A DNA stretch of 64,000 bases, taken from a bacterium. GTDB taxonomy: Bacteria > Krumholzibacteriota > Krumholzibacteriia > Krumholzibacteriales > Krumholzibacteriaceae. Positions 1-9,800 of the stretch are shown here, piece by piece (position 1 is the stretch's first letter; each line of letters starts with the position of its first letter). Both the position numbers and the translations under genes were made by a program. Below the pieces are notes generated by a model. That model was not told the origin of the DNA. It saw only the letters and a list, made by a program, of their open reading frames with translations, and did no database searches. The DNA lies in assembly GCA_020350885.1 (NCBI GenBank), contig CP070727.1:1971946-2035945 (forward strand), written 5' to 3'.

Positions 1-2
1 CT

Positions 3-815
3 ACCGGAGCAGAGTATGATATATCGTTCAAGGCGGTCTGCGAAAAACTCGACATAACTCTCGAGGAAATCAAGGATTGGATCTGCTGTGGCGCCTCTTC
101 GGCCCATTCGTATTCCCAAATTCTTTCTACTGCGCGTCCGATCCATAGTCTCATCGCAGCGGAAGAAATGGGGCTGAGCGAGATTGTCGTACCCTGCGCC
201 GCCTGTTTCACCCGCTTGAAGACTGCCGTCCACGACACTGCCCACAATCCCGAGCTGGCTGCTCAGATGGACGAAATCTTCGACAGGCAATTACCGAAAA
301 CGGTGAAGATTCTACACCCACTCGAGATTTTTACCAATGGAGTCGATGTTGCCGGCACGCAGGTCAAGGAACTTTCCGGCTTGAATGTGGTCTGCTACTA
401 TGGATGCTTGCTGACCAGACCACCGAAGGTGATGCAGTTCGATGAATGTGAATATCCAATGAGTATGGACCTGCTCCTTCGCTCCATGGGTATAAAAACA
501 CTCGATTGGTCGTACAAGACCGACTGCTGCGGCGGTGCGTTTTCGCTGACGGAAACAGATGTTGTCCGTAAGTTGGTCCACGATATACTCGAAGAAGCGA
601 AAGCGGTCGGAGCAAATGCTATTGCAGTTGCGTGCCCTCTCTGCCATGCAAATCTGGATACGCGGCAGGCCGAGGTGGAACAGGAATACAATGCGAAATA
701 TAACATGCCGATATTCTACTTCACGCAACTAATGGGATTGGCGTATGGAATACCATCGACACAGCTGGGATTACAGAAGCATTTCGTCCTCGCGGAAGGA
801 ATAATCAATGATTAA
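3..815 (+). CDS. hdrB: Heterodisulfide reductase subunit B (HdrB), 5'-partial
   Basis: The reading frame is already open at base 3 and stops at 815, giving 270 visible residues; the true start lies upstream of the window. The protein carries the paired cysteine-rich CCG motifs of HdrB: an ICCGASSAHS segment with a downstream VPCAACF, and a C-terminal set with VVCYYGC, DCCGGAF and ACPLCHANL. In the known family these Cys bind the noncubane [4Fe-4S] clusters that reduce heterodisulfide or a related disulfide. The stop overlaps the next start (ATG at 808) by 8 bases, so translation is probably coupled. HdrC would be expected just upstream but is outside the window. In a bacterium the substrate is unlikely to be CoM-S-S-CoB and cannot be read from the sequence. 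Confidence 0.93.
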   Translation, partial: TGAEYDISFKAVCEKLDITLEEIKDWICCGASSAHSYSQILSTARPIHSLIAAEEMGLSEIVVPCAACFTRLKTAVHDTAHNPELAAQMDEIFDRQLPKTVKILHPLEIFTNGVDVAGTQVKELSGLNVVCYYGCLLTRPPKVMQFDECEYPMSMDLLLRSMGIKTLDWSYKTDCCGGAFSLTETDVVRKLVHDILEEAKAVGANAIAVACPLCHANLDTRQAEVEQEYNAKYNMPIFYFTQLMGLAYGIPSTQLGLQKHFVLAEGIIND

Positions 816-1743
816 AAAGACCGATCAAAAAGTAGGTGCAGTCCTCGTCGTCGGGGCGGGTGTGGGAGGAATGCAGGCCTCTCTCGACCTGGCCGAGGCA
901 GGTTACAATGTGTACCTCGTGGAGAAGGGGCCCAGTATCGGTGGAGTCATGGCGCAGCTCGATAAAACCTTTCCAACCAATGATTGTGCCATGTGCACCC
1001 TTGCACCGCGGATGGTCGACTGTGGGGGGCACCTTAATATCGAAAAACTGACTTACTCGGAAGTCGAATCCATTGAAGGAGAGGCGGGAAACTTCAGAAT
1101 ACGCGTCAGAAAAAAGCCCCGCTTCATCAATGAAGACAAATGCACCGGCTGTGGAACGTGCACGACCAACTGTCCTGTGCTCAACATAGCCCACTTTGAG
1201 GATGTTGACGAGCTCGGCAAGGTACAGTTGAAAGAGGAGGATCGCCAGATTTTTCAGCAGATCCTTTCCCAACACGATATTAACCGTGAATCGATCATAG
1301 CAGTGTTACAGGATATCAATAATCGTTACCGCTACCTGCCTGATGATATCCTGCGCCACGTGGCGGCAGCTCTCAATGTACCGTTGAGCCTGGTATACAG
1401 CCTCGCCACGTTCTATAACGCATTCAGCCTTGTACCAAGGGGTAAATACGTCATCCGAGTATGCATGGGAACGGCCTGTCATGTCCAGGGGGGGCATCAA
1501 ATCCTTCAGGGACTTGAGCGGATGCTGAATGTACCGGTCGGTGGCACAACGGAAGACATGAACTTCAGTCTCGAGGAGGTGCGATGTCTCGGTTGTTGCG
1601 GGCTTGCGCCGGTGATCACCATCAACGAGGACTTGTACGGCTCGGTAACACAGGCCAAACTTCCTAAAATCCTCAAAAGATACAGGGAAGAAGAGGTCTC
1701 AGTGGGTATCGCAAGCGAAGGAGTTTCTGATGCCAAAGATTAA
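808..1743 (+). CDS. HdrA N-terminal fragment fused to NuoE/HndA-like [2Fe-2S] subunit
   Basis: 311 residues with two modules. Residues 1 to about 125 match the middle of HdrA: a Rossmann FAD motif (VVGAGVGG near residue 14), the GGVMAQLDKTFPTNDC block, LTYSEV, and one [4Fe-4S] motif with Cys at about 112, 115, 118 and 122. The HdrA sequence stops there. From about residue 145 the protein is a NuoE/HndA thioredoxin-like [2Fe-2S] domain with ligands CMGTAC (219 and 224) and CLGCC (260 and 264). The missing rest of HdrA, beginning exactly at the following segment, is found inside the gene at 6801-10058. The protein probably relays electrons between the NuoF flavoprotein and HdrA FAD. It overlaps its neighbours on both sides. 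Confidence 0.9.
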   Translation: MIKKTDQKVGAVLVVGAGVGGMQASLDLAEAGYNVYLVEKGPSIGGVMAQLDKTFPTNDCAMCTLAPRMVDCGGHLNIEKLTYSEVESIEGEAGNFRIRVRKKPRFINEDKCTGCGTCTTNCPVLNIAHFEDVDELGKVQLKEEDRQIFQQILSQHDINRESIIAVLQDINNRYRYLPDDILRHVAAALNVPLSLVYSLATFYNAFSLVPRGKYVIRVCMGTACHVQGGHQILQGLERMLNVPVGGTTEDMNFSLEEVRCLGCCGLAPVITINEDLYGSVTQAKLPKILKRYREEEVSVGIASEGVSDAKD

Positions 1744-2113
1744 ACCGGAGGATCTCAACAAGATAGCAGAGCGTATGCGACGCCAGACGTTGTTGCGTGA
1801 GGGTGCAGGCCGTGCAAAGGTAACAGTCCATATGGGAACATGCGGCATTTCCGCCGGCGCGAGAAAGATCATGAGCACTCTACTAACACTGTTTGAAGAG
1901 CAAAACGTGGAGGACGTAATCCTTACAACCTCAGGATGTGCCGGTCTGTGCAGCCGCGAGCCTATGATGACGGTAGAAATAAAAGATCACACACCGGTCA
2001 AGTACGCTGATCTGGACGAGGATAAGACCCGCAAGATATTTCACGATCACATTATTGGCGGGAAAATCGTAACCGATTATGCCCTGGGAAAGGGCAGCGA
2101 GAGGATTTCATGA
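1730..2113 (+). CDS. hndB: HndB-like (2Fe-2S) ferredoxin-domain subunit
   Basis: 127 residues, resembling HndB of NADP-reducing hydrogenases and other small [2Fe-2S] thioredoxin-like subunits. A Cys in MGTCGISAG and a CxxxC pair in SGCAGLCSREP are the visible cluster ligands. The N-terminal 25 residues are charged and helical. ATG at 1730 follows a GGAG box and overlaps the preceding gene by 14 bases; the stop overlaps the next start. The placement between the NuoE-like and NuoF-like genes is the standard order of hnd/hyd-type NADH modules. It probably forms a complex with those two proteins in the cytoplasm. Confidence 0.85.
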   Translation: MPKIKPEDLNKIAERMRRQTLLREGAGRAKVTVHMGTCGISAGARKIMSTLLTLFEEQNVEDVILTTSGCAGLCSREPMMTVEIKDHTPVKYADLDEDKTRKIFHDHIIGGKIVTDYALGKGSERIS

Positions 2114-3936
2114 TGCCTGACGAGGTTATACAGAAAGAGGCAAACAAGGCTTATCGGGCTCACTTGCTCATCTGTGCGGGTACGGGCTGCGTATCCAACC
2201 GGGCGTTCAAGGTCCGTGACGCTCTGGTGGAAGAGATCCAAAAACGCGGCCTTTCCGACGAAGTCCAGGTAATAGCAACCGGTTGCCAGGGCTTCTGTGC
2301 GCAAGGACCGATCATGATCTTTCAGCCAGATGGTATTTTTTACCAGATGCTTACCGAAGAAAACATCTCGCATCTTGTCGAGGAGCACCTGGTAAAGGGC
2401 AGGCCTGTGCCGAAGCTCATGTACATTCCATCAGTGGATGAACCTCCTATCCCGAAACTCGAGGATATAGATTTTTTCAACAAGCAGCGCCTGCTCGTAC
2501 TGAGGAATCGTGGATTGCTCGATCCGGAGAAGATCGACGAGTACATAGCTCGTGACGGATATCAAGCCCTCGCGAAAGCTTTGACCACTATGACACCCGA
2601 GCAAATTATTGATGAAGTAAAAAGTTCCGGCTTGCGCGGCAGGGGTGGGGCGGGCTTCCCCACGGGACAGAAGTGGGCAATCGCGAGGAAGTCGCCGGGA
2701 GATGAGAAGTACATCATATGTAATGCCGATGAAGGAGACCCTGGCGCTTTCATGGACCGAAGCATCATTGAATCCGATCCACATTCAGTACTCGAGGGTA
2801 TGACGATCGGTGCTTTCGCTATCGGGGCCGCGCACGGGTACATTTATATCCGTGAGGAGTACCCTCTGGCAATGAAACGCTTACATATAGCAATCGATCA
2901 GGCTCGGGATTACGGGCTTTTAGGGGAAGACATCTTGGGCACCGGCTTTAACTTTGATGTGAGTGTGCATCGCGGCGCCGGAGCATTCGTTTGTGGAGAG
3001 GAAACCTCTCTTATCGGATCTCTTGAGGGGCGCACACCGGAACCACGAATCCGTCCACCATTCCCGGCACAGTCAGGTGTGTGGGAGAAACCGACTAATA
3101 TTAATAACGTGGAAACCTGGGCGAACGTGCCTGTAATCATTAATCGCGGATCCGCCTGGTATACTTCCCTCGGGACGGAAACAAGCAAGGGTACGAAAGT
3201 ATTCTCCGTCGTGGGTAAGGTGAACAATACCGGTCTCGTTGAGGTTCCAATGGGAACGACTCTTCGTGAAATCGTCTACGATATTGGCGGTGGGATACCC
3301 GGCGGCAAGCGTTTCAAGGCAGTCCAAACCGGTGGTCCCTCTGGCGGGTGCATCCCGGAATCGAAGATCGATCTGCCGATTGATTTCGAGCGTCTGACCG
3401 AAGCCGGCTCCATCATGGGCTCCGGTGGATTGATCGTAATGGACGAAGAGACATGTATGGTAGATGTAGCGAGGTACTTTCTCGATTTCTTGAGGGGTGA
3501 GTCTTGTGGCAAGTGTACAACATGCCGTGAGGGAATCGCCGCAATGCATGATATTGTCGCCGACATCTGCAACGGAGAAGGGAAAATCGAAGACATCGAG
3601 CTGCTTAAAGACCTTTCTGAAGCAGTGAGAGATGCATCACTGTGTGCGCTCGGCGGTACAGCGCCAAATCCTGTGCTGAGCACGTTGCAATACTTCCGGG
3701 ATGAATACGACGCGCACATTAACGAAAAGAAATGTCCGGCCGGTGTCTGTCGTGCATTGATCAGTTTCCGGATAGATCCCGAGAAGTGCAATGGCTGCTT
3801 CTTATGTAACAAGCAATGTCCCGAAAAGGTAATTCATGGGAAACCTAAAGAACCGCAGATAATTGATCAAGAAGGGTGTATCAAGTGTGGTGTGTGTCGA
3901 GAGTCGTGTAAATTCGGGGCGGTTATAGTTGAATGA
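2110..3936 (+). CDS. NuoF/HndC-like NADH-binding flavoprotein subunit
   Basis: 608 residues, the usual length of HndC/HydB. Order of domains: N-terminal [2Fe-2S] thioredoxin-like domain (Cys in CAGTGC and CQGFC), FMN/NADH domain starting at about residue 175 with GRGGAGFPTGQKW, CNADEGDPGAF and GAGAFVCGEETSL, SLBB region, the four-Cys N3-type motif SCGKCTTCREG near residue 465, and two C-terminal [4Fe-4S] motifs (CNGCFLCNKQC and CIKCGVCRESC). In the family this subunit oxidises or reduces NAD(P)(H) and can bifurcate electrons in trimeric hydrogenases. Here no HydA follows; the partners appear to be HdrA modules. ATG at 2110 or 2113 are both possible starts. Confidence 0.95.
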   Translation: MMPDEVIQKEANKAYRAHLLICAGTGCVSNRAFKVRDALVEEIQKRGLSDEVQVIATGCQGFCAQGPIMIFQPDGIFYQMLTEENISHLVEEHLVKGRPVPKLMYIPSVDEPPIPKLEDIDFFNKQRLLVLRNRGLLDPEKIDEYIARDGYQALAKALTTMTPEQIIDEVKSSGLRGRGGAGFPTGQKWAIARKSPGDEKYIICNADEGDPGAFMDRSIIESDPHSVLEGMTIGAFAIGAAHGYIYIREEYPLAMKRLHIAIDQARDYGLLGEDILGTGFNFDVSVHRGAGAFVCGEETSLIGSLEGRTPEPRIRPPFPAQSGVWEKPTNINNVETWANVPVIINRGSAWYTSLGTETSKGTKVFSVVGKVNNTGLVEVPMGTTLREIVYDIGGGIPGGKRFKAVQTGGPSGGCIPESKIDLPIDFERLTEAGSIMGSGGLIVMDEETCMVDVARYFLDFLRGESCGKCTTCREGIAAMHDIVADICNGEGKIEDIELLKDLSEAVRDASLCALGGTAPNPVLSTLQYFRDEYDAHINEKKCPAGVCRALISFRIDPEKCNGCFLCNKQCPEKVIHGKPKEPQIIDQEGCIKCGVCRESCKFGAVIVE

Positions 3937-3972
3937 GGGAACAGGGTTCAAGGAAGTACGGAGAACTGAGAT

Positions 3973-4326
3973 ATGACGCTTAGGGAGATAGCGGAACTAT
4001 TAGATGCCGAAGTCCTTGTCGGCGAGGATAAACTGGATATGGAAATCGAACGGGTATGTGTGACGGATTTGATGAGTGAGGCGCTTGTCTTCTCTCAGCC
4101 CGGTGCCCTATTGCTTACCGGACTCACGAACCCGCAGACCGTTCGCACCGCCGAGGTGGCGGAATTGAGGGCGGTCTGCTTTGTGAGGGGAAGGCGCCCA
4201 CCTGATGAAACAATAGAGCTTGCAAGGGAAAAAGGCATTCCACTCCTCTGCACCCCTGTGCTTATGTATGATTCCTGTGGGCTTCTTTACAACCGTGATC
4301 TACAGGGTTGCTCCCCAGAGAGGTAA
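3973..4326 (+). CDS. DRTGG-domain protein, copy 1
   Basis: 117 residues that read as a single DRTGG-type alpha/beta domain, the fold found in HPr kinase N-termini and phosphotransacetylases. The characteristic run is MTLREIAELLDAEVLVGED, followed by a beta-strand-rich core ending at IPLLCTPVLMYDSCGLLY. No catalytic motif is visible. A second DRTGG protein lies at 5257-5601, separated by the CBS/ATPase gene, so the two probably act together as ligand-binding or adaptor domains in a regulatory cassette inside the redox operon. The function is unknown; the family call is moderately secure, the role is inference. Confidence 0.75.
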   Translation: MTLREIAELLDAEVLVGEDKLDMEIERVCVTDLMSEALVFSQPGALLLTGLTNPQTVRTAEVAELRAVCFVRGRRPPDETIELAREKGIPLLCTPVLMYDSCGLLYNRDLQGCSPER

Positions 4327-4332
4327 TAGCGA

Positions 4333-5244
4333 GTGGTCAAACGAACACGCTTAATGCGAAGTCAGGAACTTATTTACGAGATGAGAGTTGCCGAGGTAAT
4401 GACAAAGGATGTGGTGACCGTTACACCGAAGACTTCCATGAGCAAGTTTGGTGATATTCTGCGTTCCAAGCGTATCTCGGGGACACCTGTTGTTTCGGGC
4501 GGTTTTCTGGTCGGCATTATCAGCATAGAGGATTTCATTAATTGGTTGGAGAAGGGCTCCAAGAAGGCCAGGGTGAAGCAATGCATGACCGAGAAAGTAA
4601 TCACTGTATTCGATGACGAGCCGCTGGCTCAGGTAATCAGCAAATTAGAGCATTACCGTTACGGCCGTTTACCTGTCATCGATCGCGACAGCAAGAAACT
4701 CGTTGGTCTCGTGACAAACGGAGACATCATAGAGGGATTATTGCATAAAGTGGAGAGAGTGCATAATGAAGAGGAAATCCGCCGTCATCAAGCAAGCAAT
4801 ATATTCGATGACATTATCGTGGATCAAACAACTCTCATATATGAGTATCGAGTGATAGGTAAGGATTTCAAGCAGGCCGGGGCGGGTACGAGCCGCCTGA
4901 GAAAGACGCTCAGCCGTTTGGAGATTCACCCGCAAGTGCTCCGGCGGGCAGCCATTGTCGCGTACGAAGCTGAGATGAACATTGTGATTTACACCGACGG
5001 CGGTGACCTCTTCGCGAAAGTGGAACCCGGCATGATCACGATCGTGGCGAGGGATAAAGGTCCCGGTATAGAAAACATAGAGCTCGCTCTCACGCCGGGC
5101 TACTCGACGGCCGAGGATTGGGTACGGCAGCTCGGTTTCGGCGCCGGCATGGGATTGTGCAATATCAAGAAAGTTTCCGACGAAATGTTCCTGGATTCCA
5201 GTGTGGATGATGGAACGCGTCTCGAAGCAAGAATAGCCATTTGA
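4333..5244 (+). CDS. Tandem CBS domain protein with C-terminal anti-sigma-type HATPase
   Basis: 303 residues from a GTG start. ATG codons at 4354 and 4381 are alternatives; the CBS fold itself begins at about residue 18 with MRVAEVMTKDVVTVTP. Two CBS motifs occupy roughly residues 18-140 and would bind an adenosyl nucleotide. Residues 165-303 are an RsbW-like GHKL ATPase: ARDKGPGIENIELALTPGYST matches the N/G1 boxes and GFGAGMGLCNIKKVSDE the G2 box. In known anti-sigma kinases this domain phosphorylates an STAS partner. The combination suggests an energy-charge sensor coupled to a kinase. It sits between the two DRTGG genes. Confidence 0.85.
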   Translation: MVKRTRLMRSQELIYEMRVAEVMTKDVVTVTPKTSMSKFGDILRSKRISGTPVVSGGFLVGIISIEDFINWLEKGSKKARVKQCMTEKVITVFDDEPLAQVISKLEHYRYGRLPVIDRDSKKLVGLVTNGDIIEGLLHKVERVHNEEEIRRHQASNIFDDIIVDQTTLIYEYRVIGKDFKQAGAGTSRLRKTLSRLEIHPQVLRRAAIVAYEAEMNIVIYTDGGDLFAKVEPGMITIVARDKGPGIENIELALTPGYSTAEDWVRQLGFGAGMGLCNIKKVSDEMFLDSSVDDGTRLEARIAI

Positions 5245-5256
5245 GAAAGGCTCGAG

Positions 5257-5601
5257 ATGACTGTTAAGGAGATGATCCAAGGCGCCGATCTGGAGGTTAA
5301 GGCGGCGGCGAATTGCCTGGATACGGAGGTAACAGGCGGTTATTCGGGCGATCTGATAAGCGCGGTGATAGCAAATGCCGAAGAGGGAAATGTGTGGATC
5401 ACCTGGCATGTGCATCCGAACATTGTGGCCGCCGCGCTTGTCGTCAAGCTCGCAGCGATTATTCTTATCTCCGGCCGTCAACCGGAAGAGGAAACGGTAA
5501 AAAAAGCGGATGAGGAGGGGATACCGATTCTCGTGAGCAAACAGCCGGCTTTTGCGATTATAGGCAAGCTGAACAACATGGGAATTATGGGTGAAAAATG
5601 A
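5257..5601 (+). CDS. DRTGG-domain protein, copy 2
   Basis: 114 residues with the same single-domain plan as the protein at 3973-4326: MTVKEMIQGADLEV at the N-terminus, a Gly-rich GGYSGDLISAVIANAEEG turn, and an ILISGRQPEEETVKKADEEGIPIL segment typical of DRTGG domains (quoted in parts: ILISGRQ, then EEGIPIL). A ribosome-binding GAAAGG precedes the ATG. The stop overlaps the ATG of the PHP gene (ATGA at 5598). It has no recognisable catalytic residues and probably binds a small ligand or a partner of the neighbouring ATPases. Confidence 0.75.
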   Translation: MTVKEMIQGADLEVKAAANCLDTEVTGGYSGDLISAVIANAEEGNVWITWHVHPNIVAAALVVKLAAIILISGRQPEEETVKKADEEGIPILVSKQPAFAIIGKLNNMGIMGEK

Positions 5602-6338
5602 AGCTTGTGACATTCCGTGCAGACCTGCATCTGCATACATGTCTTTCACCGTGTGCTGATAATGAGATGATGCCTAAAGCGATAGTAAATGAGGCGAGGA
5701 GAAAAGGATTGGACATCATCGGGATCTGCGATCACAACTCGACGAGAAACGTTGCGGCCGTCCGAAGGGCTTGTGGGGACGGGGAGGTTGCCGTTATCGG
5801 AGGTGTGGAGGTCTGCTCAGAAGAAGAGGTTCACATTTTAGCTCTTTTCGACGAGGAAGAAAGCTTGCACCAAATGCAACAACTGATAGACGTGAATTTG
5901 CATGGCGAAAACAATCCAGAATATTTCGGTGAGCAACTTCTCTGCAACGAGTGTGATGATATCATCGGTTTTGAAGATCGGATGCTCATCGGTGCTACCG
6001 AACTCACGGTCGAGGAGATAGTCGAAAACATACATCGTTTCGGCGGCCTGGCTATCGCTTCACACGTTGATCGCGAGGCTTTTAGTCTGATCGGCCAACT
6101 CGGTTTTGTACCTGATGGGTTGGAGATAGATGCCTGTGAGATATCCACACTTCATTCGATTACGGAGTCACGGGATAGTATTCCACAGATCAGCAATTAT
6201 CCAATAGTGCGCTCGTCAGACGCACACCGGCTGGAGGATATCGGAAGGGTTTCGATTGCATTCACGGGCACTTCTCCATGTGCGGAGGAACTGAGCAGGG
6301 CTCTCCACGGCGAGAATGGAAGAGAGGTAGTACTTTGA
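5598..6338 (+). CDS. PHP-domain phosphoesterase-like protein
   Basis: 246 residues. Metal-binding motifs of the PHP (polymerase and histidinol phosphatase) family are clear: DLHLHTCLSPCADNEM at residues 8-23, GICDHNSTRN near 47, GVEVCSEEEVHILALF near 75, IASHVDRE, and SSDAHRLEDIGR near the C-terminus. Residues about 125-150 hold a linker with two Cys (LLCNECDD), as in PHP-associated proteins next to bacterial hydrogenase genes. Likely a metal-dependent phosphoesterase acting on a nucleotide or phosphoprotein in the regulatory cassette. The substrate is unknown. It is translationally coupled to the upstream gene by ATGA. Confidence 0.85.
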   Translation: MKLVTFRADLHLHTCLSPCADNEMMPKAIVNEARRKGLDIIGICDHNSTRNVAAVRRACGDGEVAVIGGVEVCSEEEVHILALFDEEESLHQMQQLIDVNLHGENNPEYFGEQLLCNECDDIIGFEDRMLIGATELTVEEIVENIHRFGGLAIASHVDREAFSLIGQLGFVPDGLEIDACEISTLHSITESRDSIPQISNYPIVRSSDAHRLEDIGRVSIAFTGTSPCAEELSRALHGENGREVVL

Positions 6339-6341
6339 GCC

Positions 6342-6788
6342 ATGGAGGATATTTCTCTTCATCTGTTGGATGTGGCCGAGAATGCTCTCACAGCGGGAGC
6401 CCAGCGTATAGAGATCAGGATTTTTGAAATGCAGAGCGAGGACCTATTGAGAATAGAGATCGAAGATAACGGCAGTGGAATGGATGAGGAGGCAATTAGT
6501 AGGGCGCTGGATCCTTTTTACACGACCAAGGATTCTAAGCGTGTCGGCCTTGGACTTCCGTTGTTGGCCCAAGCTGCAAGGGAGGCAGGTGGGGCGGTTG
6601 AGATTCATAGCGAGCCGGGCAAAGGTACGAAAATCTGCGCGACGTTTCAACTAAGCCATCCCGATCTCAAACCACTCGGAAACATACTTGAAACTCTAGC
6701 TACACTTATAGTTGGCCATCCGGAAGTACAGTATGTATTCGATCACAGAAAGAACGGCGAAGTAGTCTGTCAATGGAAAAGTTCTTGA
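6342..6788 (+). CDS. Stand-alone GHKL (HATPase_c) ATP-binding protein
   Basis: 148 residues. The protein is essentially one histidine-kinase-type ATPase domain: N box in LLDVAENALTAGA, G1 in IEDNGSGMDEE, F box in LDPFYTTKDSKR, G2 in VGLGLPLLAQAAR, then GGAVEIHSEPGKGT. There is no HisKA dimerisation domain, no receiver and no sensor, so it cannot autophosphorylate in the usual way. It ends the DRTGG/CBS/DRTGG/PHP cassette and directly precedes the large HdrA fusion. Similar single HATPase proteins are known beside trimeric hydrogenase genes; the role here is inferred to be regulatory. Confidence 0.85.
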   Translation: MEDISLHLLDVAENALTAGAQRIEIRIFEMQSEDLLRIEIEDNGSGMDEEAISRALDPFYTTKDSKRVGLGLPLLAQAAREAGGAVEIHSEPGKGTKICATFQLSHPDLKPLGNILETLATLIVGHPEVQYVFDHRKNGEVVCQWKSS

Positions 6789-6800
6789 GGGGGTTTAGAA

Positions 6801-9800
6801 TTGACCGTGAAGCTTACCATAAACGACAACATTGCGGAAGTTGAAGAAGGGACAACCGTTCTTGAGGCTACCGAAGCTTTGGGCATAAAAATCCCAACCC
6901 TCTGCTACCATAAGGCACTGAGCCCGTACGGAGGTTGCCGACTGTGCCTCGTCGAGTTAGACGATGGGCGCCAAAAGCGCATACAGACTTCGTGCGTTTA
7001 CCCGGTACAGGAAGGGCTCAAGGTAGAAACAGATACCGAGAGAGTCGTCAAAGCACGGAAGATAGTTCTCGAGCTACTACTTGCCCGCTGTCCGGAGTCT
7101 GATGAGATCAAACGAATAGCGAAAGACCTCGGCGTCACGGAAACACGAATAAAGAAAAGCACTGTGCATGATGAAAAATGCATCCTGTGCGGGCTCTGCG
7201 TTCGCATGTGTGAAGAACGCATGGGGAAATCGGTGATCGGCTTTGCGAATAGGGGCATCAATCGCGAGGTTATACCACCTTTTGATGCCGAATCAGAAAT
7301 CTGCATGGGTTGTGGAGCTTGCGCATTTATTTGTCCGACCGGTGCGATCAACCCCAAGGATTTCTGTACGAGGGGCATCACAATGCTGCCTTCTGAGTTC
7401 GATCTCGGTGTGGGGCCACGCCCCGTTGTTAGTATTGCCTTCCCTCAAGCTGTTCCCAACACGCCTACTATTGACAAGGAAAACTGTGTCTATTTCCAAT
7501 TGGGGAAATGTAAGATGTGTGAGGCTGTATGTGAGGCTGGGGCTTTTGATTTCGAGCAGCAGGAAGAAATAAAGGAGTTAGAAGTCGGCGCCGTCGTCTT
7601 GGCACCTGGCTACGAGATATTCAATCCGGATCTCAAGAAGGAGCTCGGTTACGCGCGGTATCCCAATGTTGTATCGAGTTTGCAGTTCGAGCGAATCCTT
7701 TCCGCCAGTGGTCCATATCTAGGACAGATTTGCAGACCTTCGGACGGTGAGCATCCCAAGAAGGTGGCTTTTATACAATGTGTCGGTTCACGGAATGAGG
7801 AGAACGACTACTGCTCCTCTGTCTGCTGTATGTATGCAACGAAGCAGGCAATCATAGCAAAGGAGCACGAGCCCGATCTCGAATGCACCATATTTTATAT
7901 CGACCTACGCGCCTACGGAAAGGAGTTCGAGGCATATTATAATCGTGCTGAGTCTCTTGGCATCAGGTATATTCGATGCCGTCCTTCTTCCATCAAAGAA
8001 GTACCGAACAAGCATAACCTTAGAATCAATTACCAGGCAAGTGATAATGAATTGGTAAATGAGGAATTCGATCTGGTAGTTCTCTCCACCGGATTAAGAC
8101 CCCCTGAAGAAGTGAATAGAATAGCCGAAACATTTGGAATCCAACTCGACGAACAAGGCTTTGCCGCGACCCGGGAGTTCTCACCGATTGAGACTTCACG
8201 GGACGGAGTCTATGTTTGCGGACCGTTTTCCGAGCCTAAGGATATCCCGGAAACGGTAATGGAAGCGTCTGCCAGCGCTGCCGGTGCTATGACGCTTCTG
8301 AGCGAGGTTCGCGGGACGCTTATTACGCATAAAGAATATCCCCCGGAAAAGGATGTGAGCGGGCAGGAACCTCGCATCGGCGTCTTCGTCTGCCATTGCG
8401 GGAAGAATATCGGCGGTGTTGCGGACGTTCCTTCCGTGGCCGAATACGCACGGACATTACCAAATGTCGTTTACGCTGCTGACAGCCTCTATACCTGCTC
8501 CACTGACACGCAGGAAATGATAAAGGAGATGATTGGAGAGCACAATCTTAACCGCGTCATAGTTGCATCGTGCAGCCCTCGAACGCATGAGCCTCTATTC
8601 CGGAATACCTGCAGGGAAGCGGGTCTCAATGAATATCTCTTTGAAATGGCCAATATCCGCGACCAGAACACTTGGGTACATATGAGTGAACCGGAAAAAG
8701 CCACAAAAATGGCGAAGGACTTGGTAAGAATTGCGGTGGCGAAATCAAGGCTCTTGGATCCGCTGTACAGAGGAAGACTGAAGGTAAACAATCAAGCCCT
8801 CGTGATAGGCGGTGGTATGGCGGGGATGACCGCATCGCTATTTTTGGCCGACCAGGGATTTCACGTCCATCTCGTGGAAAAAGAGAAGGAACTGGGCGGC
8901 AATTTTCTCCATATACGAAGTCTGCTCAATGGGACGGATCCCCGGCAGAGGCTGACCGAAACGATCGATAGGGTTAATTCCCATCCCTTGATCGACGTCC
9001 ATCTGGAAAGCACAGTAACCGAAGCGAAGGGATCTGTGGGCAATTTCGAGACCACGATTACTCACAATGGGGATAAAACGGAGGTAGCACATGGTGCCGT
9101 TATCGTGGCCACAGGCGCTACGGAATATGAACCAACCGAATACCTCTATGGTAACAATCCCCGTGTCATCACCCAACATGCGCTGGAGGAGTGGATCGCT
9201 GACGACAATCCAGAGCTCCGGAATATCAAATCCGTGGTGATGATCCAGTGCGTTGGATCACGGGAGGAGGAACGGCCCTATTGCAGCCGTGTCTGTTGTT
9301 CCCAGGCGGTGAAGAACGCCATTGTCATGAAGGACAGGCTCCCTGAAACCGATGCATATGTGCTCTATCGTGACATACGAACGTACGGTTTTCTGGAAAG
9401 ACATTACCGTGAGGCAAGGGAGAAGGGAGTGCGTTTCATCCGTTACGAGGTTGATCAGAAACCTCAGGTATCGCCGAGTCAGAACGGATTTCGTGTATCT
9501 GTTCTCGACCATATCTTGAACACCAACCTCAATATTCAGTGCGACTTGATTGTTCTCGCACCTGCAATCGTGCCCCGTGGCGACGCTGATGAAGTCGGCA
9601 AGCTGTATAAGGTTCCGTTGAACCAGGATCGGTTTTTCCTCGAGGCGCATATGAAGTTGAGGCCGGTCGATTTTGCCACCGACGGTGTTTTTATGTGCGG
9701 TATCGCTCATGCTCCCAAGTCGGTGGAGGAGAGCATAGCCCAGGCGAGTGCGGCCGCATCGCGGGCCGCCACGCTGCTGTCCAAGGTAGAACTCGAGCTC

